A DNA stretch of 64,000 nucleotides from Mucilaginibacter sp. (lineage in GTDB: Bacteria > Bacteroidota > Bacteroidia > Sphingobacteriales > Sphingobacteriaceae): NCBI GenBank assembly GCA_028288025.1, contig JAQBOM010000001.1, forward strand, positions 62,001 through 126,000, written 5' to 3'. A program made the position numbers and the translations under genes. The notes beneath the pieces were generated by a model, which did no database searches, had not been told where the DNA came from, and saw only the letters and a program-made list of their open reading frames with translations. Shown here in pieces: positions 16,727-27,800 of this stretch; the stretch's first letter is position 1, and each line of letters opens with the position of its first letter.

Positions 16727-19700
16727 ATGGCCACCCTTGTCTTCACAAACACTACATCAGGCAATACTTCGCTTTATATAACAGCGAATGATAACGGATG
16801 GTGCGCCTATTTGCTCGCAATGGGCGTAACCGGCCCAGAGGGGGGACAGCTGTCCTTGCTAGATCTGCCAAAATACAATGGGTATTTATTATTTTCTGTA
16901 AATCAGCCTTCAATCGATGTTACAACTTTTGTAAAAAACGTTTACACTTTTTTGGGGCCGCTACAAACCTATCAATCTGGCTCGATCGTTTGGTTTAACA
17001 GTCCCAATACAACCTTAACACAAGATAATACCCCGCAACTGATTCTTAGCGGACAATCCGTTTTGCAAAGTCTCAATTTTAACATTGGGAACAGCTTCGC
17101 AACTTTATTCATAAGCAATAATAATACTTCATTAACGGTCGATACGGTTAATAATGTTATACAGCTAACAGGCCAGCAGGGAGCCACAAATTTTACATTC
17201 AGGCCCAACAACCTGGCTTCTTCATCACTGGTTATGTCGGGTCTTGAAATACCGTTAATTGGCCCGGGGCGCGGCCGGATAAGGTTCACATTTGGATTTA
17301 ATCACGCCTCGGACTTTATCGGTTTCGGTGTCAGCAATAAATATTTTTATAACAACGCCCAAAACGGGCAGCTTACCGAATTAAGCTATCAGCTTATCAC
17401 ACCAGGAAGTTTGAACGAATTTATAATGGCACAAGCCAGCATCTATCCGTCCGATCTCCTTAATATTACCGGAACAAATACCTATTTCGCACTTCTGGGC
17501 CAAACCTTTAATAACAACACCCAGCAATATAGCACTACAGTACTTTCTTCTTATTATCTAACCAATTTCGGATACACGGTAAGTTTAGTACCCTACACCA
17601 ATTTTGTCGTGAACGGAGTGTCGCTAAATTATCCGACCCAAAACAGCGCGATGCTGGTTTTTAGCGAACGGGCGCCGAATGATCCGAGTGATCTTTGGTA
17701 TTTATTGCTAAACGGTGCCTTTGCGTTAACAGTTGACAGTATGTATCAGCCAAACGTTGATAGTAATAAACAAATGCAACTGATGTGCGGACTCGCTTCA
17801 ACAGAGGGTATTAGTTTTACGCCACAATTTTTCAATTCGGGCACAAATGCGATCACTGGAAATGGAGATTGGCTTTATTACCTGGCTAATCAAAACGCGT
17901 TTGCTCCACAGTTTCCTGTAACCGCTACCCAAAACTTTGTTGGTAGTAATACGGTACAACAATGGCCCACCAATGCATTTGTTACGGCCTGGTCGGGAGT
18001 TGTATTATCAAATACTACTAACAAGCCGGTCGTCTATCACGCGCAGCCACAGGGTGCAGCGCTGTTTTCACAGTCGCAGGATGCGAGCTCGCCGCTGTTC
18101 AATCACCTTTCCACAGGTTCAGGAGTACTGTCTCAAGCTAAAAAAACCATATTCTTCCCAATGGTACCCTACGGCGGTGTCACTGTAACCCCCACAGGGG
18201 CCGATATTTCGCTTTTTGAAAACCAAATATTAAACCCGACGCGCAAAGCGACGATCGCAGCGGTAATGACTGCCGAGAATATACCCGCTTCGCCGCCGGT
18301 AAACACAAAATTGAAAGGTGCGGCCGCAAATGGAATTCCGTCTACCAGTCCCCAGGGTTTTTATATCAATGTTGATACACAGGACGGCAAATGGGATGTG
18401 CTGCAACTGGCTAGTAACCAATTTATTAGGTCAGATGGCACGCAATCCAAGGTGTTTAACCTGCAGTTTACACCTGCAAGCTCCGTTCTTCAAAGTGCCT
18501 TACAGTCTCATCAGCTGTTTCTGGTCATTTCCTACAATAAAGAATACGACCCTGTTACGCATGCGCGTGTACTGGACAATTTTGCCAATGAGATGGAAAT
18601 AGTGGAGTGGCCATTCAATTTGAATGTGCCAACAGTATCTGCAAATGGAAAGTATAAGAATGTTATCATTTTTAAATTCTGCAGCGGGGCATTAATAGAT
18701 AAAGTGCAAAACATACAAGGTTGGAATATGCCCGGCATGTTCAACAGTACTGATGATAATGGCCTGCCAAACCTAAGCATGTGGCTACAGGAATATATCC
18801 AGAACGGCATGGATAAGCACACTATACAAGGCGATAAGGATTACCTTAAATTTTATAATATCGCTACACAAAAAGACTGGCAGGGTATAATAGCCCTGGG
18901 TGTGGATATCAGCGTGCAGGATTTTCCAAAAGAACTTCAGGGATTAATTGCCGGTATTGATCTTAGCCGTTTCTATGCCCATCACTTTGGGGTTGATATC
19001 AGTATCGTAAATAACAACAATGGATCGGTTGGTATGCAGCCAACCAGTTCCCTTTTTGGGCTGATCGACTATGAAGATCAAACTTTTGAGGCGTTGGGGG
19101 CAAACCCTGTTGCGTATCAACAGCAAGCGCCGATCAACACCTCTATCGATTACGATTTCAAGGTACTGAAACTAAAGGTTGTATTCGTTAACAGCAAAAT
19201 ATATAACTACAACAGTTACCTGGCGTTCACTGTAAATAAGCTTTTTGGTGAACAGGTAGATGCGACGAATCGTAACAATCTGCTAATATTTACCGGCACT
19301 TACGAAAACCATAACGGCGTTCCGTCTTATACTTTTACTAACACGGCCGATAATGTTTTGAACCTGGTAAACAGGAGCATTATTACCGATGTCGAGATCG
19401 TAAAGGCAGCATTTGTAACCATCGTACAGCAGGATGGGACCGGCGATGGCATCGTAAGGTCACAATTTGGATTTTGGGGCTTTATTAATTTTAATAATCT
19501 GTCCGGGTTCGATCTTTTCTCATTTGGAGCCGAATCTGGTGTTGTTGTCCCCAGTTATTGCGGACTGTCATATTCAAATCTTTACATCGATCTGTCATTT
19601 CCGCTTGCGACGCCCACCACCAAAACCTACACATTCGACATCAGCCATACCGCATTTGATATCGGGCAAAGTACTCCGCGGAAGGACAGTTTATATGCTC

Positions 19701-20206
19701 ATTTCCCATTACAGCTTTCAGGGATCATCAGTGGCGATAGTACCAACACGCCAACTATACAGGGGTACCTGGATGTTTCAATCTCATCACTGGAACAGCA
19801 GCAGGGGATAAGCGGGCCGTGGTATGGGTTGGTATTTAACCTCAATATGGGCACACTCGGCTCTCTGGCAAGCACGGCGGGCTTCACCTCAACTTTCATG
19901 ATGGCGTGGAGCGTAGGTGCAACCGGGGCCTGGGCGGGAGTGAAACTTCCGGGTGTTAACCCGCAGGCGCCGTCGTTTAGCTTGCAGGGTATTTTAAAAC
20001 TTAATATCGGGTTAATATCGCTTGAGAAAGCGACGCCGACCACGAGTAGCACTGCTTATTTGATGAAGATAAATAACATAGCGTTGAAACTATTTAGCCT
20101 TTCATTTCCGCCGGGAGGGGACATTAGTTTTATGTTGTTTGGCAACCCGGGCACCGATGCACAGCCGGAAAGCCTGGGCTGGTATGGCGCGTATGTAAAA
20201 AGTTAA
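16727..20206 (+). CDS. Large protein of unknown function (1159 aa), giant-protein operon
   Basis: 1159 residues from the ATG at 16727 (MATLVFTNTTSGNTS); the frame is open from a GTG at 16703, but the eight extra residues look like untranslated leader. There is no signal peptide. It is rich in Asn, Thr, Ser, Gly and Phe with few Cys or Lys, and reads as many short beta-strands. The last 100 residues alternate strands and end in FMLFGNPG and LGWYGAY, reminding me of large bacterial proteins of the DUF6603 kind; this is an impression, not a match. The gene is 22 bp before the GT-like gene. A structural role, in an assembly or particle, would fit the composition. Function unknown. Confidence 0.7.
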   Translation: MATLVFTNTTSGNTSLYITANDNGWCAYLLAMGVTGPEGGQLSLLDLPKYNGYLLFSVNQPSIDVTTFVKNVYTFLGPLQTYQSGSIVWFNSPNTTLTQDNTPQLILSGQSVLQSLNFNIGNSFATLFISNNNTSLTVDTVNNVIQLTGQQGATNFTFRPNNLASSSLVMSGLEIPLIGPGRGRIRFTFGFNHASDFIGFGVSNKYFYNNAQNGQLTELSYQLITPGSLNEFIMAQASIYPSDLLNITGTNTYFALLGQTFNNNTQQYSTTVLSSYYLTNFGYTVSLVPYTNFVVNGVSLNYPTQNSAMLVFSERAPNDPSDLWYLLLNGAFALTVDSMYQPNVDSNKQMQLMCGLASTEGISFTPQFFNSGTNAITGNGDWLYYLANQNAFAPQFPVTATQNFVGSNTVQQWPTNAFVTAWSGVVLSNTTNKPVVYHAQPQGAALFSQSQDASSPLFNHLSTGSGVLSQAKKTIFFPMVPYGGVTVTPTGADISLFENQILNPTRKATIAAVMTAENIPASPPVNTKLKGAAANGIPSTSPQGFYINVDTQDGKWDVLQLASNQFIRSDGTQSKVFNLQFTPASSVLQSALQSHQLFLVISYNKEYDPVTHARVLDNFANEMEIVEWPFNLNVPTVSANGKYKNVIIFKFCSGALIDKVQNIQGWNMPGMFNSTDDNGLPNLSMWLQEYIQNGMDKHTIQGDKDYLKFYNIATQKDWQGIIALGVDISVQDFPKELQGLIAGIDLSRFYAHHFGVDISIVNNNNGSVGMQPTSSLFGLIDYEDQTFEALGANPVAYQQQAPINTSIDYDFKVLKLKVVFVNSKIYNYNSYLAFTVNKLFGEQVDATNRNNLLIFTGTYENHNGVPSYTFTNTADNVLNLVNRSIITDVEIVKAAFVTIVQQDGTGDGIVRSQFGFWGFINFNNLSGFDLFSFGAESGVVVPSYCGLSYSNLYIDLSFPLATPTTKTYTFDISHTAFDIGQSTPRKDSLYAHFPLQLSGIISGDSTNTPTIQGYLDVSISSLEQQQGISGPWYGLVFNLNMGTLGSLASTAGFTSTFMMAWSVGATGAWAGVKLPGVNPQAPSFSLQGILKLNIGLISLEKATPTTSSTAYLMKINNIALKLFSLSFPPGGDISFMLFGNPGTDAQPESLGWYGAYVKS

Positions 20207-20228
20207 TAACTACAAATGATTAATTGAA

Positions 20229-21836
20229 ATGCCATTAATAGCAACCATAAAAACTCTTTTAACTACAGTAGCGGATGTTTTTACGCAAGAATATGCGGCG
20301 CAGCAAACGCTCATAAGGAATTTTTTGACACACGCCGACAACGCAAGAATTAGGGTGTTTGTTGCTGATTCCAGTGGGATGGGCCACCAGGCCACTACCG
20401 TTTTAATAATGAATCGTTTAATCGCGTTAGGATTCAATCAAAATTTCGATGTAGTTTATGACAATACAACTGGCGCGACAGCCGGAAAATTAAAAAGATT
20501 GATACCTGGATTTAATCCAAATGGGACGGGCAACCCGCAGGATGTGGTCATAAACGCCAATACCACGGCATCCATGATACCATTGGCCTATTTTAAAACC
20601 AAGATAGCCGATTACCCGCTGGTGAATTTTGGAATAACCGGCGGATTTGACACAAATACGACAAACCTGGCCAATACGCCTGGTGCGACTGACACTAGCA
20701 TCGGCGTTAAAGTAAATTTCTTTTTGAAACTCCAGCCATTTCAATGGAATAAACAAAACGCCATTCAACGCCCCGGCCAGATAGCATCTGCCTTTATTCG
20801 GCTTGAGCAGATTGCCGCTTTGGGCACTGCATCATTTATAAAACGCGGCTTCTATGTACCGCCTCCGGTGGCTCCATCACAAGCCAGCTTTGGGGATGAC
20901 ACGAAATACGCCGCCTATCAACTAATAATAGGTGCCTGCACGGGGGGCGGAGCAAACGTAAACCTGATGCCCGTTTACGGAATAGGTGATGATGGGGGAG
21001 CTGTGGAGGCTAATCCGACTATCAGACCGGAAAATGTGTTGTTTTACCTGATTGCTGCAATCAGGTATGCTCAGCGATTCTCGGAGGTTGCGCGATTGCA
21101 ACGCGGGGCCATCATTGTTGTTATAGCGACGGTTACCGATACTCCTTATGCCACGCTTAACACCTTATTAAAGGGCATTGCGGATGGTGCAAGAAATACC
21201 GCGATAGACAACCTTAACCAATTCGTAACCGATGTTGGGATTGTAGCAGGAACGATTACTGCGAATAACGTAGAAATAATAAACTACAGCGGTGGAGACG
21301 CGACATGGCTGGCTGCAAAAATTGCGGCCTTACAGGGTGGTGGCGGAGGCAATAAAATTCTGGTAATAAAAATGGCAGGCCTGCCAATGGGGGCATTTGA
21401 CTACATGTATGCCAGCAGTTCGTTGCCTTGTTTGCTCGAGGGAAAAGGTACAGCCAACCTGGTCCTCAACCTTAACAAACCTTATTTCAATCTTCTAAAA
21501 GATGCAAACGTGGTTTACCCAACGCTACCGCTCGCCGCAGCCGAAAATTCTGCCGCAGCAGTACAGTGTAACAGTGCTGTTTTAGATTTCAAGGATTCAG
21601 CAGCCGCTACGAATACCAAATTAACTGCGACAGTGGTTTTAGATCCCGCTTCCGCGGGTTTGCAAACCACCGCCATGTATAAACTGGCTATAGTTACCAA
21701 AGACGCATATACCGATGGAAATGCATTGAAAACCTACTTCGCCGGATTGCAAACGTTTTTCCAAAACCAGCAGGAAGATAAACTTTTTCTATCCCTATTG
21801 TATTTCCTGAGTTATGTTAATTCATTAGAAGGCTAA
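20229..21836 (+). CDS. GT-B-like protein of unknown function (535 aa)
   Basis: 535 residues. After a helical start, residues about 40-65 read RVFVADSSGMGHQATTVLIM, a beta-strand plus Gly-rich loop with the GxGH pattern found at the start of GT-B glycosyltransferases such as MurG and MGDG synthase. Near residues 375-420, NKILVIKMAGLPMGAFDYMY and LPCLLEGKGTANLVLNL look like the matching C-terminal Rossmann half, with a Glu-Gly-x-Gly loop where donor nucleotides bind in GT-B enzymes. I infer a GT-B fold, perhaps a glycosyltransferase acting on the giant proteins it is sandwiched between (gaps 22 and 5 bp). No specific family recognised. Confidence 0.65.
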   Translation: MPLIATIKTLLTTVADVFTQEYAAQQTLIRNFLTHADNARIRVFVADSSGMGHQATTVLIMNRLIALGFNQNFDVVYDNTTGATAGKLKRLIPGFNPNGTGNPQDVVINANTTASMIPLAYFKTKIADYPLVNFGITGGFDTNTTNLANTPGATDTSIGVKVNFFLKLQPFQWNKQNAIQRPGQIASAFIRLEQIAALGTASFIKRGFYVPPPVAPSQASFGDDTKYAAYQLIIGACTGGGANVNLMPVYGIGDDGGAVEANPTIRPENVLFYLIAAIRYAQRFSEVARLQRGAIIVVIATVTDTPYATLNTLLKGIADGARNTAIDNLNQFVTDVGIVAGTITANNVEIINYSGGDATWLAAKIAALQGGGGGNKILVIKMAGLPMGAFDYMYASSSLPCLLEGKGTANLVLNLNKPYFNLLKDANVVYPTLPLAAAENSAAAVQCNSAVLDFKDSAAATNTKLTATVVLDPASAGLQTTAMYKLAIVTKDAYTDGNALKTYFAGLQTFFQNQQEDKLFLSLLYFLSYVNSLEG

Positions 21837-21841
21837 TTATC

Positions 21842-24800
21842 ATGAATGCACAGCAATTACAGCAGCTATTTACCGGTTTAAAAGCGCAGATAAACGCCCA
21901 ACAGCAACTCATGTTTGTTAGCGCTGCAACAAACCTTAAGTTGCCTGTAACGGCAAGTGCATATCAAAAATTTGTGCCGGATGGTCAACTGCAAATAAAT
22001 GGCGTTGTAATTACAATGCCCGATGCAAATTCTATTCTGATCGCTGGTAACACGAATTCATTTGAGGCTTCGGCAAGTTGCACAGTCACTTTTTATATTG
22101 ACAACGGTATTTTGAACTCCTTGCTCGATGTTGAGGTTTTAAATCAGCAATTATCTCTGCCAGGCGTCACCTGGTTTTCTATTGGCACACCTTTTTACAA
22201 GATCACAGTCCCCGAAAGCCAGCTCCCGGTTGTCGGTTGGGTAGGGGGTACTATTGCTACCGGGGTGAAACTAAGAGTGGCGATGGGGTTTCCGATAGCA
22301 AATAATACATGGCTATTTCAGGGTTCATTTTCAGACCCTTACCCAAATATTTCAAATTTTTATCAACTGGTGGGTGGAGTTAATCTTACCACATCACTCC
22401 CTCAACCTTTCAGTACGCTTACGACGCTTGGTCTTGAAACAATCGATATAAGCTATAATTCTTCAACAAGCCTGGTTGATTATATCGGTGTTACTATAAG
22501 CACCCCGTCTGACTACAAGTGGCAGCTGCTACCAGGATTAACCGTCACAGGGATCAGCATTAACAGTCTTATTTCCGGTTTCGGTACATCCGTTAAAGCC
22601 GCGTTTACTATCACAGGTAATTTTACCATTGGCCCCGCAAATTCAAATACCATCGCTGTGATTGCAATGGTTCCTAATTTTAGTGCAAGCGTACAGCTTA
22701 TTGACGGCACCGTTCAGCTTGGCGACCTCATTACTATGTTCTGGAGCGGAACTTCTATCAATTTAAATTCAGAAATTACTGCATTTAACCTTCAAATAGC
22801 GCCTACACAAAAAAATTATTCGCTCGATTGCGGGATCAAATCTGACTGGACATTCTTCACGATACAAAGCCCTAACTTAAGTTTCACAATGACCGGGCTG
22901 GAGTTGGGTGTGAGCAGCCAGTTGGGAGCGGTTTCGGGCAAAATTACAGGTACGTTCCATATTGGGCCATCGACACCAAAATCTGGCGTCGACCTTACAA
23001 TTTTTGCAGGGTATCAAAATGCGACCTGGAGCTTTGGGGCGAGCACGGGAAAAGACCAAACAATTTCTATCGGAGATATTGCCGTTTCGTTCCTGCATGC
23101 TTTTGGTTTGGATAATATCCCCTCATGGGTTAGCAGCGGCTTGCCGAATATAAACACCGTAAGCTTTTTGGCGACTGTGCCCAATGATAAAACAAAATTG
23201 CCGACCTACAATGTACAGGGACAAGTTATCTGGAAATTAGTGATTGGCAGTTTTAATTTTCCGAAGTTGGATTCCAAAATCAATATAACCTATAAGGGCG
23301 GCAAAGCATCGGGAACCATTACCGGAACAGTGAACGCCCAACAAATGATGGGTCTTACTTTTATTGTCGGTTATAAATTCGGCAGCGGCGATACTGAAGT
23401 TTATTTAAAGATACCGCAATTTTCGAGTACGATTACCTACACCAAATCAACCGGTTATGATGTAATTGAAATAAAGTTTGATAAGATATCGTTGGGCGAG
23501 ATCATTACGACTTTGGTGGGAACATTCAGCCCGGGTTTTACTCTGCCAGCGCCATGGGACCTGCTAAACAGCATTGACCTTTCGGGCCTCGACTTTAAGT
23601 ACACCCGTTATAAGGATCCGAGCAAGAGCTCGATCGTTGCCACCATACCTTTAAATATCAATCTGGGCTTTATCGATATTTCCAAATTGGTAATTACCAA
23701 GGATGGTTCTTCCAAAACAGGCAGCGGCGTATATATGTATATTGAGGGAACATTTTTAGGTCTGCCAATCGATCATAACTCACCATTACAAAAAGATGGG
23801 AAAGGAAGTGATGCCACCAAGATGCCATCGGTGCCGGGCATGGGCAGCGAGTTCTTTGACCTGAAGCTTTTGGCATTAGGTCAGCACGTTTCGATTTACA
23901 AACCGGCCGAAATGAATTCGGTAGATCAAACCATTACCGCGTTATCGACGGCATTTACCTCCACATCCAGCTCCGGTTCCAGTACCATACCGGTTCCGGC
24001 ATCGTCAACAAAACCCGGGACCCTGGTATTTGATCAAAACAGCAACTGGCTTATTGGGGCCGACTTTACCGTAGCCAAGTTCTATCGTATCGCGGCTGTA
24101 TTTAACGATCCCAATATGTACGGCTTATTGGTAGGCATCGATCCAAAAGCTGACTATTTTAAAAACCTTCAGTTCGAGATACTCTATAAAAAAATAAACG
24201 ATTCAATCGGCGTTTACCAGCTGGATCTGCAACTGCCCGACCAATGGCGCCACCTCGAATTTGGTGAAGTTTCCATCACGCTGCCGCTCATCGGAGTTAA
24301 AATATACACAAACGGCAATTTTTACTTCGATTTTGGATTCCCGGCAAGCATTACCGATTTCTCGCGATCTTTTTCGGTACAGGTGTTCCCATTTGTAGGA
24401 TACGGCGGCTTTTATTTTGGCTACCTGAGCGGCGCTACATCCAGCAGCGTGCCAACTACCAGTTGCGGAACATTTAACCCTGTCATCGTATTTGGGCTTG
24501 GATTATCGCTTGGTGTGGGTAAGACATTTGAACAAGGCATCATGAAGGCTGGCCTTTCACTCACCGCGGTTGGTATTTTCCAGGGAGTTATCGGATTCTT
24601 CCGCGCTAATTCAAATCTCCAAACAAACGATGCCACCTATTATAAAATTCAGGGAACTTTCGGGCTTACCGGGCATATTTACGGCGAAATAAATTTTGCC
24701 ATTATATCGGCCCGGCTGGATATAATGGCCTATGCCTATATTACAATTACGATCGAAAGCTACATGCCGATACCTATCAGCTTTGATGCCGGCGTATCTG

Positions 24801-27800
24801 TGTCGTTAACTGTAAGTATCGATCTTGGTTTGTTCTCAATCAGTATATCGCTTCATTTCAGCGCTACCATCCATGCTTCATTTACCATTGGCAGCGATAC
24901 GTCGGCCAATGCACCATGGAATATTTGCCCTCCAAAACAACAACGGATTGCCGCCATGTTGTCGAAATCGGTTACACAAGCTACTCCGCCGCTTATTGAA
25001 TTAAAATGGCAGCCTGTTATTCCGCCATCGCTGGTGCCGCTTGATGTGGTGTTTACCCCACACCTGACCATATCCGGAGAAGGAAGCACTCCGGGACCGC
25101 AATACGTGGCTATGTTGTATATCAATTCGGGCGCTGCAAATAACAGTCTTGCCGAGCTTACAAAGGGTGTGCTATATTGGACCATCAACGCGCTGATAGG
25201 AAATACCACCGCAAATACAGGTTTGGCGTGGCTGCAAGCACAAAATATTAATGCCGGTCAAATCAGCTTGTTGCTGTGTTATTTTAATACCCGCGTCAAT
25301 AATGTAGCGCCGTTTAACTATCAAAATAAAGCGAACTTCGATATAACAACCTTTATAAGCAATTATTTTAAATTAAACGTGCGGGCGATAGATCCCTCAA
25401 AGAGCGAAAATCTGCAAGCCGCCGTTTTCCCTGTTGTACCGGAACTTGCCCTCAACACAAGCTATAACGGAACCGCGGGGAGCCCGGTTAATTTTGCCAC
25501 ACAAAGCATGACCGGAACACAAGGCTATATCAATGATATTACGGCTTTGCTGGCTTCAATGGGCGTGGATTACGAGTCGCAGATCACAAAAGACGCCTAT
25601 AAGCCGTCGATGTGCGATAATCTCGAAGATCAGTTTTATGAAAGCCAACCGAACCTTTCGTTCCCCACATTCATATTCACTGATTTTATCGCGCTGATAG
25701 CTAAGCAGGCCCTGCAAAGCACACTAGACTATTTAAATCAGCAAAGCGGTAAAACAGCGAAGGTCAGCGACGCGGTTACCAACGCCGTAAATAATAGTGT
25801 GCAAGGCATTGGCGGCATGGCGTCGCGTTTTATGCTACACGGTTTACGTTTGCCTGCGCCTCCGGTAGCTTCGACCGGAAAGGTTCAGCCGCTTTATGTT
25901 ATTACAGGCCAGCAATTTGCAACGCCTCAAACCTTAAAGAAAGATGATAAATATGCTGTTTTACTGCAAAGCTCGGGCGAAGCCTGGATCAATTTTGTAA
26001 ACGGCGCCAATAACACACTTACGGTAACGATTGGCAATGATGAAATTCAGCATATTGGCGACGTAGGCAGCATTACCCTGGCGCCGACACTGCTATCCGG
26101 ACCATCGGCAATTGCGAACTTTAACGATACACCACAGTCGTTCACATTAGGGAACCCTGCTATATGGCAATATCCCGGCGATTTATTTGATGGCGTAAGC
26201 ACGCCGCCAGGTTTATGGAAGCTCCCATCAAACCTGACCACCGTGTTCAGTGCGGGCGGAAGCGAAACTTTCACATTAAATACACTTACCAATACCAATT
26301 CAGGCACACAAAAGGGTCAGATAACAAACAGTTTATGGTCCACATCTGTTAGTTTTTCCCTGCAAAAAATTGTAGCGCCTGGCGGATTGAAAACTCCGTT
26401 ATCGGCCAATATGTTCAACCTGGTGGGTGCGGATGATGCAAGCATTGTGTTTCTGGAGGAATTGATCAGCTACTTAAACACACATAATGACAGCGACGGA
26501 ACCAAGACCATTCAGCAAATACAGGTATTATATCAGCCCGACCCGGTAAATAACTCGGGCGGCGGATATGTCTCAGCAGCAAACGGTGGGTTTAAAACTG
26601 CTATTGTGCAGGCCAACCTATCTACCGAAACCAATCCAGTCGAGGGTTTGGCTCGTGCGGCATTTTTAGCTGTACAGCCGCCGGAGCGGGACTATAACAC
26701 CCTCAATAAAGCAGGCGACTTTATCAAGCTTTTATGGGAATGTAGTATCGTACGCAGCGGAGGGTTTTATTTCTATTATAATACCAGCGACAATAAGGGA
26801 TTACCCGATACTCTGTTCGGCGATAGCGGTGTAGCGAATCTTATGCTGGTTGTTACTTATGATAATCTAATTCTTGCGCCATTTGTTAACAGTGCCGTAA
26901 TAGGTGACCAAATTGACACTTCGAAAACCGCGGTTTATGCACAGTCGCCGGCTGTTACAACAAGGGTAGCAACTATTTTACCAGGCAGCGTGGGTTACCA
27001 GGTGTCCCGCGCGTATCCGGGTGATTATACACCGACCAAACCGGTGCCGACACTGCCGCAGGACCAAACATACCTTCAGTACCAGTTCAATCTGATCGGG
27101 GCTTTATTGCCGGCTATACCGTCTTATAAAAATCTTTTACCGGCCGGCCCTGCCGATGCGATGAGTGAAAGTGAGATCCAAAATTCAAAAAATGGTAACA
27201 ACCCGGTTAAGGATCCAAACGCACCCTGGAATTACAATGCGGTAATTCCTTATTATAAATATGTTCAGCCTAGCGGTATCGATCCTAATTATCCCAATCC
27301 ATATGCAGGTATTGGTACCAATGTACAAATCGCATTAAACTGGCAGGATATGTTTGGCAACATCCCGTCAGCCGGAACGGCGCCATTAAGTGCTAATATG
27401 CAATTGTTATACTCCGATGCGATCGTTGCGCTTAGCCAGTGGCCGTCAGTATCAGTTAATTACCTGTTTACTTCATCTACGGGTAAACCCGAACTGGATC
27501 TTGGGTTTGCATTTAATACCTCACGGTACGCCGGCGATGGCGCAAAAAATAATGCCCAAATTGACCTGCTGCCCTATATGAAACTGTTTTACCAGCTGAG
27601 CAACAACGATATGGCGATCAATTATACCACATCTATTGAAAATACGATCAATAAAGGTACCGTTACGCCCGTTAGACACATACTGGATATTAATGCACTT
27701 TTGGCCGGGTTTATCCAACCGATAATAGCCATGTTAAAGGTGGTAGCAGGTGGTGGGAGTGCGGGCACTGTACAACCTTATTTTATAAATTCAATAATCA

